From Dipteris shenzhenensis (lineage: Eukaryota; Polypodiophyta; Polypodiopsida; Gleicheniales): 64,000 nt of DNA. The notes beneath the pieces are model-generated. The model had not been told where the DNA came from and ran no database searches. It worked only from the letters and a program-made list of their open reading frames with translations. Shown here piece by piece: positions 11,098-23,280 of the stretch. Position 1 is the first letter of the stretch. Every line of letters begins with the position of its first letter. Position numbers and translations under genes: made by a program. The stretch is taken from the NCBI GenBank assembly GCA_047967505.1, contig CM106538.1, one strand, 5' to 3'.

Positions 11098-12223
11098 CTA
11101 CCAAAAGTGTCTAATTTTGTCCTTGACATAGGGTAGTTGAAAGAAGAAAGGGTCAGCCTTAAACCAAGACTTGCCTCTTCTTCCCTCCCCCTTTTCTAGG
11201 TGCAAAAAAACTAGGTTATGATCTGAGAAAGGGAGAGTGGTGAGCCCTTTGACCCTGATCATTAGTGCATCCTCGTAAATGGATTTAGAGGCATAGATTC
11301 TATGGATCCTTGCCTTCCTGTGCAATGCTCTGCACTGGTTATTAGTCCACGTGAAAGCACTTCCTTTAGAGATGTCAATCAGCTCTACTGATTCCTTGAC
11401 CTCTTGCGATGCCCTAGCTTCACTCCCTCTAATAATGGTTCCAAGACCGTTCCATCTATCTGCGCTAGTCTCTACCATATTTGAAGTCTCCCAAAAGGAT
11501 AGTATCCTCACCAAGGGCGGACATCTCCTAGAGCAAGGTTCTCTCCCTTCCTGTGTTTGGAGCATAGACTAAAAAAATGTCACACTTTGAATTCTTGTGT
11601 CTGAACTCTACTCCAATTTCAGCTTTACCTAGAGAGTTGAGCGGCCTTCCTAGAAAGCATGTCAGATGTGCAACCACCATGATGGTTCTTGAGCATGTCA
11701 ATGGGACATCAATTTCAACCACTGGAGCAGTCATTAATTATTTTGGTTGCGAACTGTATTTTTGTTTTTAATTCCTATAAATAGACAATAAAACCAAACT
11801 CAATCTAGGACAATCACATTAACCAATTGAATTATATATTGCTATTAAAACCACTTGGGTTGGTTTTGGATGATCAAAGTCCAAGACAACCGATGTATGA
11901 CCCAAAACAACCTAGAAACTAAACTATTAAACTAAGCTTTTCAACATTGCTATCTCATAGCCTCTGTCTAGTTCTTTCACAAGTCATGATGAGCTACACG
12001 TTGCCATTGATGCCATAGAGATAATCATATAGCCTAGAACCACACCACCTCTCCCTTTCACGTGCTCCATTATGAACCAAAGCATTCTATTAATTATATG
12101 TTTTTGTTGCCATATTAGCTTCTCTCCTCCTACTTTGACCTCTTGTAGTGCTAAAACATCTAAGTTTAATCCAGACTTGCTCATCCACTGCTTGAAAATG
12201 AATGGTTTCAAATCATTGGTCAA
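11098..12223 (-). pseudogene. LINE ORF2 endonuclease (EEP family) relic
   Basis: The minus-strand frame at 12223-11984 contains LDVLALQEVKV, the EEP-type motif with the metal-binding Glu. The frame at 11565-11098 contains a segment ending in PFSDHNLVFL, the conserved SDH motif near the domain end. The family's role is nicking target DNA to prime reverse transcription. The two parts lie about 400 bases apart in different frames. The AT-rich stretch at about 11735-11985 reads like foreign sequence inserted into the domain, since EEP domains are only about 220-250 residues. Confidence 0.75.
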
Positions 12224-12299
12224 CCCCTAAATGTTGACACTAAGAAATGAATAGGTGTTTGGATTGTTGTCTTGCACGATTGTTAAACGTTTTTTCTTT

Positions 12300-12740
12300 C
12301 TTCTTCTTGAATTGTATCGAGCTTTTCTAGGGGGAGACTGTGAAGCCTCTTCAGAGTCTCCTTTTCTCCCTCTCAAGATTTGACAGTCCAGGGGGCAGTT
12401 TCCCCAACCTGCTTGTTTGCTCCCTCTTCTCTTGTTGGGTTGGTTTTTTTCCCCTTACAACTATGAAAGGAGCCAAAACTGCCTTCTCTTTATCTTCTCT
12501 AAGTAGCTGTTCTTCAAAAGTCTGTTGGGACTACTTCTTCCTCCTCCTCCAAACTGGTATCTTCAGTGGCCTCCTCCTATGGTGCTTCCTTTCGCAGGGC
12601 CTTGAATCTATTTGTCACGTCAACTACCTTTTCTTTCTCTTTCTGTGTCTTGGCCTTCTCTTTCTCCTCCCCTGTCTTTCTCTGCTCCTCCTTATTTGCT
12701 TTCATTGTGTCCCCTCCTCAATTTCTCTTACTTCATTTCT
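12300..12740 (-). other. Charged low-complexity tail of LINE ORF1
   Basis: On the minus strand this stretch is rich in Lys/Glu codons and lies between the zinc knuckle and the endonuclease, as expected for the hydrophilic C-terminal tail of plant LINE ORF1. The opposite-strand frame at 12340-12993 is a by-product of this composition. Confidence 0.45.
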
Positions 12741-14054
12741 ATTAGTACGAGAGGGACAATCTCTAATGAAATGGCCCCCTAAACCACACCAAAATCAAGA
12801 ATTCGGGATGTTCTTGAAAAAAACCTTTTGGATGAGATCACAGCCGTCCCCATCTAGTATCTTGATTGCAAGGAGGGGATCTAGAACCAATTCCATTAGC
12901 ATGAATGCCTGCGGGTTGCCTCGCATGTTAATAAAATTTTCCATTTTTGTCCCTAGGAATTGCCCCAATGGTGCACACAGTGTCTCCACTTGAAGATAGA
13001 GTGATAGCAAAAGGTCAGGAAACTTGACCCAAAAAGGGGCTTTGGAAGGAGGAGGCATATCATGAGAGAAAGATGGATCCCACATCTGCAAAGATAAAGG
13101 CTATCTCCTAATGGTACAAGCTCCATTTTGAACCATTGATCTTGCCATTTTTGGCTTTTAAAAAAGGAAGACTATGAATCCATTCCTCAAGAAGTAGACG
13201 TTGGTCACCACTAAGCCTTTTTACGACAAAGAGTTTCGCACCCATCCCTCTAGGAATGCTATTGGTGGTCTCAGGCCATGGATGTACTCAGCCACCATGG
13301 ACGAGCTAAGCCATTTTGTTGATTCATACAACAGACCAGTGTGGACTTTACCACAAGGGAGCTTACCTAACAAGCTTTGTCCATCTTGTGTATCATTTCT
13401 AAGACCTCCTTAGCTCTGCCGTTCATCTCCATTTCTTTTGGGAGGGCCTTGGAAGATCTTTCTTGCCTTGCTACTGTGTTGAGGGGTTCCCACAACGCGT
13501 GTGTCTCAACACTGGGGGGGATTTAAAGGATCTTCGATTGCCACTCTGGACTACTCCGACATAAGATGATTTTCCTTCTAGCTCGTACATGGTTTCCATC
13601 CCCCGGAGGTCTTTCATTGATGTTTGCACTATTCCATTGCTCTTGCAGGTGTCTGTGGTGCTGTTTTGAGCTCTTGAACAACTGGATCATCCACTAAGCC
13701 TAGCTTGCTTTTGTTGCTTTCGATGCTTTCTTTGTCTGTGTGTAAGTGTTTATCTCTAATAGGAATCATTGTACGATGATTGCCTCTTTCGACCCGTCCA
13801 TCAAGTCTTTTCCTTTGAGGTGCAGTGTAAATCTGGGAAAGGATATGAACTTGCCAGGAAGGTCTTGGCCGTCATCCTCAAAGGTCATTTCCATGTATTT
13901 TCTATCACTAGAAGTCCCATGCATGCTTGGCATTATTGGGGCTACTGCAATATTCTCTTGCATGCTCTCCACATCTCTCATGTCGTTGTTAGGATCTAGT
14001 AGTAGAGTGGAATTGGTGTGGCGATGTCAGTGGTGGCGGTGGCGGCAACCCTAG
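12740..14054 (-). pseudogene. LINE ORF1 relic: DUF4283 domain and CCHC zinc knuckle
   Basis: The minus-strand frame 13091-12795 carries WDPSF...APFWVKFPDLLL and a long hydrophobic/aliphatic tail, the signature of DUF4283 nucleic-acid-binding proteins of plant LINE ORF1. Immediately downstream (about 12800-12745) is a knuckle of the form (stop)-FWCGLGGHFIRDC, where a TGA replaces the expected first Cys of C-X2-C-X4-H-X4-C. An upstream frame (13981-13766) may be its N-terminal part. ORF1 protein normally coats the element RNA; this copy cannot encode an intact one. Confidence 0.7.
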
Positions 14055-14329
14055 CTTGGCCATCACTAGAGGAGGTCATCTCCACTCAGCTAGAGAATTC
14101 TCACAAGCAATAATTGAAAAAAAAGGATTATATTGTTAAGTATTGAAGGCAGAGTTCCTAGTGCCATCTAAGGAGTTCAAGTTTTGCAATCATTGGATGT
14201 TGACAAAAATTGTTGCTATGCTCAATAACAAAAAGATTAAATTTCCAGAGAGGCAAAGGCTAGGGAATCAAGCATGCTTGTGTCGAGCCAGAGGATTGGA
14301 ATATTGTGAAAAAAGAATTAAATTATCCT

Positions 14330-17060
14330 AAAAAATACGATCAACAAAAGAAGGAGATGGCTTCAAGAAAGAGTAAAGTGGGGCAATACCAATTGGTCTT
14401 TGGTGGAAAGGCTTGATTCTTTTTTTTCTTGGCAATTACCTATTGTTTCACTCTTTTAGTATGTAATTTTGGAGTGTATAGCTTCATAGAGGTGGTTCAG
14501 GCGGTGGTGTCAGATTCTATGGAAAAAAGGTGTCCTGACAATGGGTGGGCCTTGTAGGTGTGCAAGTCCACTCTCATGGTTTGCTCCTCCTGCCACAAGT
14601 AGATGTTATCATTGCACCAATCATGCATGAGTCCGGACATTCGCAACAAGGGCCTACATAGGATAGCTTTATATCCTGGCTATCGAGTGAAGTCCATGAT
14701 TACGAACCAAATGGGATACATGAATCCAAATACCTTAATGTTTATGCCAATAAACACTCCCAGGGGCTCGGTAGCCCCCCCATCGGCTAACTTTACTACT
14801 TGATAGGTTTGCTTGAGTGCGGGTTATCCCCATTTCACCCAGCATTCCTTGGTGCAAACACTCACTTCCGCTCCCCCATCCAGGATGGCTTTAACCTTTT
14901 GGTTTTGACAAACTATGGGGATAGCGGCATTCGTGTCATCACCCTCGAAGTACTAGCCTAGCTTGTTGATGGGAACCTTTGGTAGGTTCTGCCCCTTTTC
15001 TGGTGTTGATTTGTTGGGCTTCGGGCTGGCAAGAACTAGGGGTAAGAGTGGTTTGTTCATCCAATTGGATAGATCATGCCATAGGATGGGATTTCCTCTT
15101 AGCAAGGAAGCGATCATCATTTTTACCTCTTTCAATAGGAAGGTAGCCAACCCGGCACTATCGCAGGAAGCCTCTTCTTCCATGGACAACAGGTCCTTGA
15201 AGCCATATAGGTCTCCTTCCTCCTAGATTTTTTGCAACACTGGGTCTTCTTGGAACATCTTTTGCATCAGATCCGGAGCTTCTGGCTGATCAAGGCTAAG
15301 GTGTTCCTCTTCCTCCACTCTTTTTGGCACCTTAAGCAATTTTGCCCCTTGGTGGCCCATGAGGTGGGCTGGATGAATAGTGACTGACCCTCTGCTAGCC
15401 TTTAGTTGATGCTTGAACTTCTCTTGGCAGTCCCTACCAAGTTTTGGGCATCTTTTGCATATTGCTTTTCTAATATCGGGTCAAGATAGGTCTCCTTATA
15501 GGAGGGCGAGGGTGCTAGGCCTTGGGTCTGCACTGGATTGTTTACCTCTGGACTCGTAGGCACTTCAGTTCACCCTGGGTGAAAGCTTGTTCGGAAGTAG
15601 AGGAGGTGGCGAGAGTAGTTGTCTCCTCATTAGAACCATCCTAGATGAGCACCTGGTCAAAGCCGTCACCTACCCGAATGGCCTTCTTGGAATGGGTTAG
15701 GGAATGTGGGGGGATCTTGGGGTCAAGGCGACAAGGACCCTTTACTCTTCCTTGTGATCTTCCTCATTGCCTTGCCCAATGCCTTGGCTTGCATCCTCAT
15801 GATGACTTGTAGGGGCACCGCAAGCACCTGGCCTTGGTCAATGCTAAGCATATTAAGGTTGGTACTCTTTGGTGGGATGATTGGGGTGGTTGGTCTCCTC
15901 ATGGGACATTCTTGGAACAGATGCTCGACGGTCCCACACCCTACACACAAGGGTGTGGGGCTGGTCGTGGTAGTAGTGGGGGTACGATCCCTATATGGAT
16001 AGCCTTCAAGAAGTGTGGCCCCTGGCATTTGAAAGGAAACTGGAGGATTTGAAGTACCTTGGTAGGGGCATTCACTTGCTCTATGGGGACCCTGGCAGGT
16101 ATGACATTCGAGCGGGGGTCTCTAAGCAATTGAGTTTAATTCTCTTGCCCTTGCATGTACAGTGGTGGTCTAGAATATGGGGACCTATTGATCCTCTAGC
16201 GGGAGGTAGTAAATTAGGGTGCCACTTCCCTCCTTATAGGGATAGTAATTGGGAGGTCCCTGATTAGGATCCGTCTCCTCCCAATCTTTGGGCACTTCTT
16301 CTACCAACACTTGATTGACTAGGGTTATACAAGGTAGCAGGGGTTGTGGACCCAATATGGGTGGTGGTAACAGAGCTAGCTGAGTTCTGTGCTAGCTAGG
16401 ACTAGCCACATGACCACCTTGTGTGATCAAGAGGTTAGGTGGGGCCATTAGGGCCATTGGGGATCTCATTTGATACATGGGTTGGCGAAGGGACCTCGGA
16501 AATTGATATTGGGAGGTATCATGGTTTCCCCACCTATGACAGTGTGCACAGTGGAGTGTCGGCCTTGCCCTTAGGTGTGGGCACTCATTGGAGGGGTCGT
16601 TGCCATTGCATACCCCACACCAGACATTATCTCTCCATGGAAACAAGTGGGGGTTGCTCGGTGCCTTGTTGGATGTTCCTGCCCTCCACTCACTGGCCTA
16701 GCTAATCTAACAACTTGGAGGCCAGCTTACTCATATCCAAGACCTTGGGCTCGTTAGTCTCCTTCTTGATCATTTCTACGCTCGAAGAGCTAACTGATGG
16801 AGCTATTTCTGAGGGATCTAAGTTTTTTATCATACTTCGCCTTGTCCATCATGTTGTCCAATATGCGAATGGCCACCTTGCTACATAAATCAAAGGAGGT
16901 AGGATTAATCACCATTAGGTGGTCATGCAGCATTGGGTCTACCAATCTGATAAGAAAGTAGGGCAACAGTCATTCGTCACTCATCCGCTTGTATAGTTCA
17001 TAGCGAGCATTGAGGTGCTTGATCCTAGAAATGTAATCCCTTAGTAACACTTACTTCATT
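14330..17060 (-). pseudogene. LTR-retroelement gag-protease relic, minus strand
   Basis: On the minus strand, about 17045-16800 reads LLRDYISRIKHLNARYELY...LLPYFLIRLVDPMLHDHL, typical of the retrotransposon gag core. Cys/His-rich segments follow at 16646-16392 (CGVCNGNDPSNECP; CAHCHRWGNHD) and about 15960 (CVGCGTVEHLFQECP). About 14950-14700 then gives VKAILDGGAEVSV followed by a VVKLADGGATEPLGVF-like stretch, a retropepsin-type aspartic protease in which the DSG/DTG active site reads DGG. Several stops interrupt it. RT and integrase are absent, because LINE sequence begins soon after the protease. The order gag-protease with this gag type points to Ty3/gypsy-like ancestry; no LTRs were found. 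Confidence 0.65.
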
Positions 17061-17890
17061 AATTTTGGACTTTTCAATGTACAAATTCATTTTTACATAT
17101 ACTTTTGGACTAGTTTCTGGATAAAAAGTAAGAAAAAATCCAATATTCAAAGCACATATGAAAACACAAAAACAAGCAATTTTTTAGAGATTTTTAAAGG
17201 ATATGAAACTAAAATTATAAAATTTAACGTGACACAAATAAGTTACGTCAAAAAATAAGATTCAACAGTTGTAAACTCTCTTAATATTTATAATGGTGTT
17301 AACAAAACACCTTCAAAAGTTGCAGTATTAAGGAAACTCTCACAATATTTATAAAGGTGTTAACAAACACCAAAAGACAATAAGCCTCTCACTGGACGAC
17401 ATTACTATTTGCTCTTGATATTCTAGATTCAACCCATTCAAGGGCTAAGTTCATCTCATCATCATCAATATAGTTAAAACTATAGAAGAGAAGTAAGGAA
17501 TTATAATTTTTCTCCTGTATAGAACTTTCTTGACTCCATATGTCTTGCGCTTCCTAGGGTGGAAATCTCCCATAAGCCACACATGAAGTAACCTCACTTA
17601 GAAAGTCTGTTAGCTCTCTCCTATATGAATGTAATCTATCTATTTTGCTAGTAGATCTACTTATTCTTCCTCTCTTCTCCTTCTCTAGGCACTTCAGATT
17701 AGCAAACTAGTCCTTTTCGTCTTGGGTTAATGGAACTCATTGTCTCTCTCTTCTCCCTCTTTGCCTCGTTCTTGGTGATACATTCTTTGTTGGTGCTAAT
17801 GGCTTGCTCCACGAAATTGATGACTTCAAAAAGATCCATGGAGCTTTAAGCTATGGGGATATGGACCATAGGAAGAAGAGATAGTGACAG
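17060..17890. other. AT-rich spacer with a short imperfect duplication
   Basis: Two related stretches (17268-17310 and 17330-17375) share AACTCTC..AATATTTATAA.GGTGTTAACAAA. Otherwise no coding potential or element ends seen. Confidence 0.45.
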
Positions 17891-17892
17891 AG

Positions 17893-18245
17893 TAAGGCAA
17901 GATGGAAGAAGAGTTTGAGAGTAACGCTATGAGATGAGTGCAAGAATGATAATGGAAGTAGTAGACTCGAATTCCAGAGTAAAGCTGCGGGCAAGATGGA
18001 AGGAGTAAGCTTGAGGAGAGGAGGATGAGAGCAAAGTGGAAGAAGTGTTTGGCTATAAGGCTACGGGCAATATGGAAGGAGTAAGCTTGAGGAGAGAAGG
18101 AAGGTGACGAGAACAAAGTAATAGAAGTGATTTGCTATAAGGCTACTGGCAAGATGGAAGGAGTAAGCTTGAGGAGAGGAGGAAGGTAATGAGAGCAAAG
18201 TGGAAGAAGTGTTTGGCTATATAAAGCTGTGGGCGAGATGTAGAA
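17893..18245. repeat. ~80-bp tandem minisatellite, about 3-4 copies
   Basis: Unit contains GCAAGATGGAAGGAGTAAGC, TTGAGGAGAGGAGGA and TTTGGCTATAAGGCT. Copies start near 17990, 18067 and 18150, with a more diverged copy before 17990. Spacing is 77-83 bases. Confidence 0.8.
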
Positions 18246-18387
18246 GACGAATGGCTAGAGAGGGATTTATAGAACTACAGACTCATAATGTGAGATGAAA
18301 GATTTAGAATAAAGAATTGGGAGAGGTTGACATGTCGCTAATATGATGGTCGGAGCATGCTAGACTACTAGATTGTGTGAAGTAGGA

Positions 18388-18691
18388 GATGCAAGATCGT
18401 AATGCAAGACATATGTGAGATGGTAGATTTTGAGTACATTGAAATCTATAAAATAAAGTGATGGAACACAAGAATGATATAATTGTTGGATTCTCATCAT
18501 GAGATATTTATTGTATATAATAAGTTATACTTCAAATAAAGTGAAACCAATTAAATAAATTTAGAGAGGTGAGTTGTTGATTGAGTGACGTAAAAGATGC
18601 AAGACCATAATGTGAGAGACATATGAGATGATAGATTTTGAATACATTTTAATCTATGAAATAAAGTGATTGAAGACAAGAATAATATAAT
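18388..18691. repeat. Direct repeat, ~97 bp, copies at 18388-18483 and 18594-18691
   Basis: Both copies run from AGATGCAAGA through GATAGATTTTGA/GGTAGATTTTGA to AATAATATAATT-like ends, about 85% alike by eye and about 207 bases apart. Confidence 0.7.
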
Positions 18692-18779
18692 TATCACACT
18701 CCCTTCTTTCATCCATCCTAGTCCTTCTACAAGCACATTCTTCTTTCATCACTCTTATTTTCTAATCTCTCCACCCACC

Positions 18780-19232
18780 ATGGATGTCCTTGGCATCATC
18801 GCAGATGGGGAGTCTGGAATCAATAGTCTCAAAGAATGGATTTCTGACCAAGGAGCAAGGAGAGATGCAAGAATTTGATAAGGCTCTCCACTGACATGGA
18901 TGGAGAGAGAGGAATTTCATGCACAGAGGCGAACAGAGAGGGAGGAGACTCAAAAGATAGCAGAGAGCAAAATACTTTTACAATGTATTATAAAAGCACG
19001 ACAAGATCTCTTAGACTTCTTAAGAAACCTACGTTATTGTAGCACTCGGTATGGCCAATTTGATGCATATGCTAAAAGAACAATAAGGGTCTCCCAAAGA
19101 GATTATAAAGAAACAATTTGTGACTGCTTGAATTTCTTCCTTCATTGTAATTATGTTGAGGATATGGACATGGAGTCTGTGGAAGATTGGGTTGTTGAGA
19201 AGATAAGAGATACTAATGATGAGATCTTATAG
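18780..19232 (+). pseudogene. Unknown helical protein gene with two adjacent in-frame stops
   Basis: ATG at 18780 opens a frame reading MDVLGIIADGESGINSLKEW. It is stopped by consecutive TGA TAA at 18876-18881 and resumes in the same frame through 19232. The downstream part has a charged start (MEREEFHAQRRTEREE) and a Leu/Asp/Tyr-rich helical body ending EKIRDTNDEIL. The full frame would be about 150 residues. The composition is protein-like and the frame is conserved across the stops, suggesting a recently broken gene or stops within a short intron. No family recognised and no signal peptide. Confidence 0.4.
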
Positions 19233-19439
19233 TGTGGTCTCGGCGTGTGTGGCTTGTAATAGTCGTTAATCTTATTTTGTATCCTCTGCAACAAGCCTGG
19301 TAGGGCTGAGCAGATCATATTAGAACTGCTAATACAATTTAGTTTTGAGTAGCAAATTCTCATGTAGTGTGGCTCTTATGACTCTATAATGTTATAAACT
19401 TTGACCCTATAGCATGATTTGAGTAATCTTATTGTTGTG

Positions 19440-19660
19440 AGTCATAAATTCTCATCAAGTGTATCCATGATAAATGTCCCTTATGTATCCATGAGAGAAT
19501 GCCCCTTATGTATTCACATATTTAATAAAATCAACCAAAATAACATTGTGAGGGAAGGAAAACAAGTCACACATTTAATATGTATCCATGATAAATGCCC
19601 ATTCTTTATTCACACATTTTATAAAATCAACCAAAATAACATTATGAGCAAAAAAATATT
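19440..19660. repeat. Local duplication, ~110-bp spacing
   Basis: The blocks around 19466-19545 and 19580-19650 share ATCCATGATAAATG.CC, TATTCACA.ATTT and ATAAAATCAACCAAAATAAC. Confidence 0.65.
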
Positions 19661-19789
19661 AAATACAAAGTTTTCCAACTTTGCACTTTTACATGCATCA
19701 CTTGCCAATAAAGTTTTTCTACTTCAAAAAATAACTCATGTACATGCTAAACCCCATTATAAAGCTTCACAATGAAGTGGATTCTGATG

Positions 19790-20300
19790 CTTGCTGTGGA
19801 CTTTGTTGTGATGCTTTGTAATTAGACTCTAACTCTCAAGGCTTTGATGCTTTAGGCATATATGGACTCTTCCTTTGGGCATACAATTTGTCTACTTCCA
19901 AGCATGGACTCAGTTGTGATGGTTTAGGCATAGAATCCAGTGGAGGTTGTGATTCTTCGGGCATATATTGAATCTCTCCTTTTGAGTGTGGGGTAGATGG
20001 TGATTCCCTCGGCATAAACTCCTTGGGAGGGTCTGATGCCCACGGTGTAGAATGAGTCTCTACTTCCACTCATGGATTTTTCTGGGATGCTTTGGGCATA
20101 GACTCCCCAAAATGGTGTAATTCTTTAGCTATAGATTGAGTCTCTACTTTCGCGAGTGGACTCCCTTCTGATGCTTTGGGTTTATACTCCTTGGGGTATG
20201 TTGAATCTCTACTTTTGCGGTAGCTGAACTCGATTGTGATGCTTCGAGAGTAGACTCCTTTAAAGGTTGTGATGGATTGGGAGTATATTGAGTCTCTACT
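19790..20300 (-). repeat. Pro/Ser/Glu-rich coding-type tandem repeat, minus strand
   Basis: About six diverged copies of an ~80-base unit with GATGCTTTGGGCATAGACTC and TGAGTCTCTACTTCC motifs. On the minus strand the longest frame (20069-19836) gives repeated blocks such as PKEFMPRESPSTPHS and DSMPKPSQLSPCLEVD. It could be the repetitive tail of the coding relic that lies upstream on the same strand (20490 and beyond), now broken by stops. Confidence 0.5.
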
Positions 20301-20490
20301 TCCTCAAGATTCTTGATGTAGACTTGGGTGTCTCAATTACTTTAATTGGAGATTGAACAATTATGAATTGAATGGTATGAGCCACAAATGTGTATAGTTC
20401 TGCATCAGAATATGTAGACATTGAGGATTGTGAGCCCTTCACATCAAATATTTCATCGAGGAGCAACTTGCAGTTGTAGCACACTCTCAC
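20296..20490 (-). pseudogene. Short coding-like relic (minus) before the Pro-rich repeats
   Basis: A 64-codon frame, MRVCYNCKLLLDEIFDVKG followed by a hydrophobic stretch. It may be an exon of the same unassigned minus-strand locus as 20926-23268. No family recognised. Confidence 0.25.
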
Positions 20491-20925
20491 CCCACAACTG
20501 TATGGATCATTTTGCTCTACAACCTTGCATCATTATAAGTCCACTGCTTTTTGCAAGTCACCATCATAGTTTGTGACTTGTTCAATTGCACTTATTAACC
20601 TTGATGTGGACCTATCCACCATCATAACATACAAGGGAATGAATATGTACATCATAAAAGATACATACCATGAAAGGTACGATGCATTAAGAGTAAGTGT
20701 ACCACGAAAGTTACAATGCATTAAGAGTATACTTATACTCACACATTGCCATGATAGCTTGGCATTAAATTAGCAAAATAGCATTTATTGGCTTATAGGT
20801 CCAAAGCTATCAAACTCCAATGTTTCCTACATGGCCAATTAAGAATCTTTATTATTTGACTTCATCTTACATCTCGCAAAAGTAAATATGAGGCATCTCA
20901 TTTTGTGGAAAAACAATAACTCATA

Positions 20926-21554
20926 CGTTGTCCATATTGAGAGTTTGTAGCCAGGTGCAGATATCTTCTATTGAATTTTTATTATTATTGAGCCATGTAG
21001 AAACTTTAGGGAATCTATGAGATCTACACACTTTGCAAAATTTGTAGGAAACCAAGATATCATTATACTGCATCAAAAAATAACCAAACATTAGCTCATT
21101 AGATTTAATCAATATATAAATACTAAGCCAAGATAAAGTTTGTATCAAACCTAAGGGTGGCCATTATAAATTTATCATTAACCTCTTTCCCTCGATATCT
21201 TAGGATTTGAAACTCTTCTGCACCATATGATAGATATTGAGGTCAATGTCCAATCACAACCTCAACATCAAAGTTGCTTCCTATTTCTTGTAGCTTAGAC
21301 AAATCTTTAGAATTCTTCATCGTGAGCCCTGCCATCATCATATCCTCTGAGTTCCCATATAAGCGGTGTAGTTGACTCTCTATATTAGGAAATTCTCTCA
21401 GTGATCCTTTTATTGTCATAAATATTTCACTTTTAGTTTTTCCAGCAATCACCATATCAATTAAACTTGAAGGAAATATTGTGTCCTTCCTGACTTCAAA
21501 TCCACGTGAACTCATTTCTTCTTCCTTCCCCTCTCCCATCTGTAAAAAATACAA
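20926..21554 (-). pseudogene. Unassigned minus-strand coding relic, probable two exons
   Basis: Frame 21554-21243 (EMSSRGFEVRKDTIFPSSL, IDMVIAGKTKSEIFMTIKG, SNFDVEVVIGH) has real protein character. After its stop the same reading continues to about 21165 (YGAEEFQILRYRGKEVNDKF). A further frame near 21075-20926 (SYKFCKVCRSHRFPKVSTWL) could be the next exon. I recognise no family. It lies downstream of the longer relic at 21794-22540 on the same strand. Confidence 0.35.
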
Positions 21555-21793
21555 AATCTTGTGAGATTGATAGGTTATAGTTAAATGTAATGCTTGTAAA
21601 AGAAAAGTAAAGGGTCATACAAGGATATGTGTCCGTGATTTCTTTGCATAATCTTGTGAGCCAGGAAGATCATCCATGTCATCATCTGCAATCATCTGTA
21701 CATCACCTTTGTCTTTATCCTAGGAGCCATCAAGATCTTCCATGTCATCATCTCCAATCCTCTTATCTTCCACCTCTTTCTCATAGCCAACAG

Positions 21794-23268
21794 TTAGATC
21801 AGCTTGCAAGTGGAAGTGTGCCATGCAACCTTTCTTTCAATAATATTAGTGGAATATCCTTTTCTGAGAAGATCTTCGAAAAGATACCCCATCCATAATA
21901 AGGTGACCTCCCAATTAGGCGGTTGCAAGTATTCCAGCATAGTAATCAAAAGACTTCCACCTTTTGGAGGACATTCGTAGATTTTGGAGTGCACTTGATG
22001 ATGAGAGAACTTGTGGATTTCTTTCTCCTCTAGCATGAGATGCAAACTCTTGGAAGTCCCCCTTATGTTATGTTTTAGGGACTTGTCAAGATATGGACTC
22101 CACATGCATAAAAGGAATGATTCGAGGCATTGGATCTTTAATCCACATTCTCTCTTGCTTGTCTTGGATGTGTACTGTACACCATTGTAGATCTTGAAAT
22201 CATAGGCATAAACTTTCTCCAAAGTGGTATGTATCTCTTCCTTGTTTTCCTTATTAACAAAAATGATAATATTGCAAATTCCAGCTCTACTAATGGTGGT
22301 ATATAGTATTCTATCGATGAATTGACGAATATCATTGAAAGAAACCTCATCAATAAAGAATACTTGGGGCTTATCCCAACTTGTTTCATCAATTAAAAAG
22401 TCCTCATCTGAAATGCCCCTGTATGCTACAAGCTTTCCAGATTCTGAAGTGATGTTTACATTGAATTGAGAGCCGTGATTGACTACACTTGTTATTCTCA
22501 GTTTATGCTCATTCACAAGCTTCTCAACATATGCAATCACCTATGGTGGGATTTGGGCTCTCATGAACGAGGTGAATACTTCGGCCCCATCTTCTTGATT
22601 CTTCATCCACTTATGTGCCCATGCCTTTTCCTTAGCTATGGATAAAGCGGCTATATGCTTCACAATATTAGCATTAATATTGCATTAACTAGTAGGGATA
22701 TCTTTTTCTGTGAGAAATTATCTAATCGCATTATCCACTGCATCATGTTTCACCTGTCTATTGATGCACTCCTCCATGCAATGATCTTTGTTCTTCTTGC
22801 CAAAAAAACCATTCTTTCTTGAAGAGTTTTTCTATTGCCATTGTTACATAGCTATTCAACAAATACTTCATGGGCCTTCACATTCTTGCTATCACCTCTT
22901 TTTTCTTAACCTTTGACTTTTGTGATCGTAACAATGGACCTGCATAAGTACCCTCACCCTTCTCATATGCACGGTGAACTACCACAACTTGCTCAAACAC
23001 CTCATTAGGTCAAAAAATTATACTTGTGTAGTCAGCATATCCATCTCTTGCTACCTTGAAACTTGTGAGAGATTCTTGCCATTCTTGACTTCCCCTTGGT
23101 ACAACTGCACTTAAACGTGTAGTTGACTAATGTGTTTACATCCGCTTTTGTGGTAGTTCTTTTCAAATGTGTTGCTGGAGAACCAAGTGTCGTCCATAGA
23201 CACCTCACTTTCATTAGGATTTCTAATGTCGAGGTTATCTTACGTTTTGCAAAAATATAATGATTCAA
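21794..23268 (-). pseudogene. Unrecognised minus-strand protein relic, 248-codon open segment
   Basis: The best frame (22540-21794) holds 248 codons of ordinary globular composition, including DKPQVFFIDEVSFNDIRQF, ICNIIIFVNKENKEE and PPKGGSLLITMLEYLQPPNW. Reading continues upstream in broken frames: AHKWMKNQEDGAEVFTSFMR at about 22640-22560, and EVFEQVVVVHRAYEKGEGTY at about 23010-22950. The total would exceed 400 residues. The PPKGGSLLITMLEY stretch faintly recalls a methyltransferase-like turn, but I would not assign a function. The next locus upstream on the same strand is the kinase relic at 24779-25830. Confidence 0.4.
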
Positions 23269-23280
23269 TCAAGAATTAAA

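Larger units (their letters stand above)
7575..14110 (-). mobile_element. L1-type non-LTR retrotransposon (LINE), degenerate, minus strand
   Basis: Read on the minus strand, the order is ORF1 with DUF4283 and zinc knuckle (about 14050-12350), apurinic endonuclease (12223-11098), a charged linker, reverse transcriptase (about 10570-9030) and a C-terminal region (to about 8460 or further). This is the standard plant L1 layout. Every domain is fragmented by stops or frameshifts, and a MITE sits between linker and RT. The 5' edge is placed near 14110, where ORF1-type sequence gives way to the gag-protease relic. The 3' edge near 7575 is a guess, because no poly(A) tail or flanking duplication was identified. 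Confidence 0.75.

Noticed and set aside
12340-12993. 217-codon plus-strand Leu/Ser-rich frame
   Set aside because: Antisense of the charged LINE ORF1 tail and zinc knuckle.
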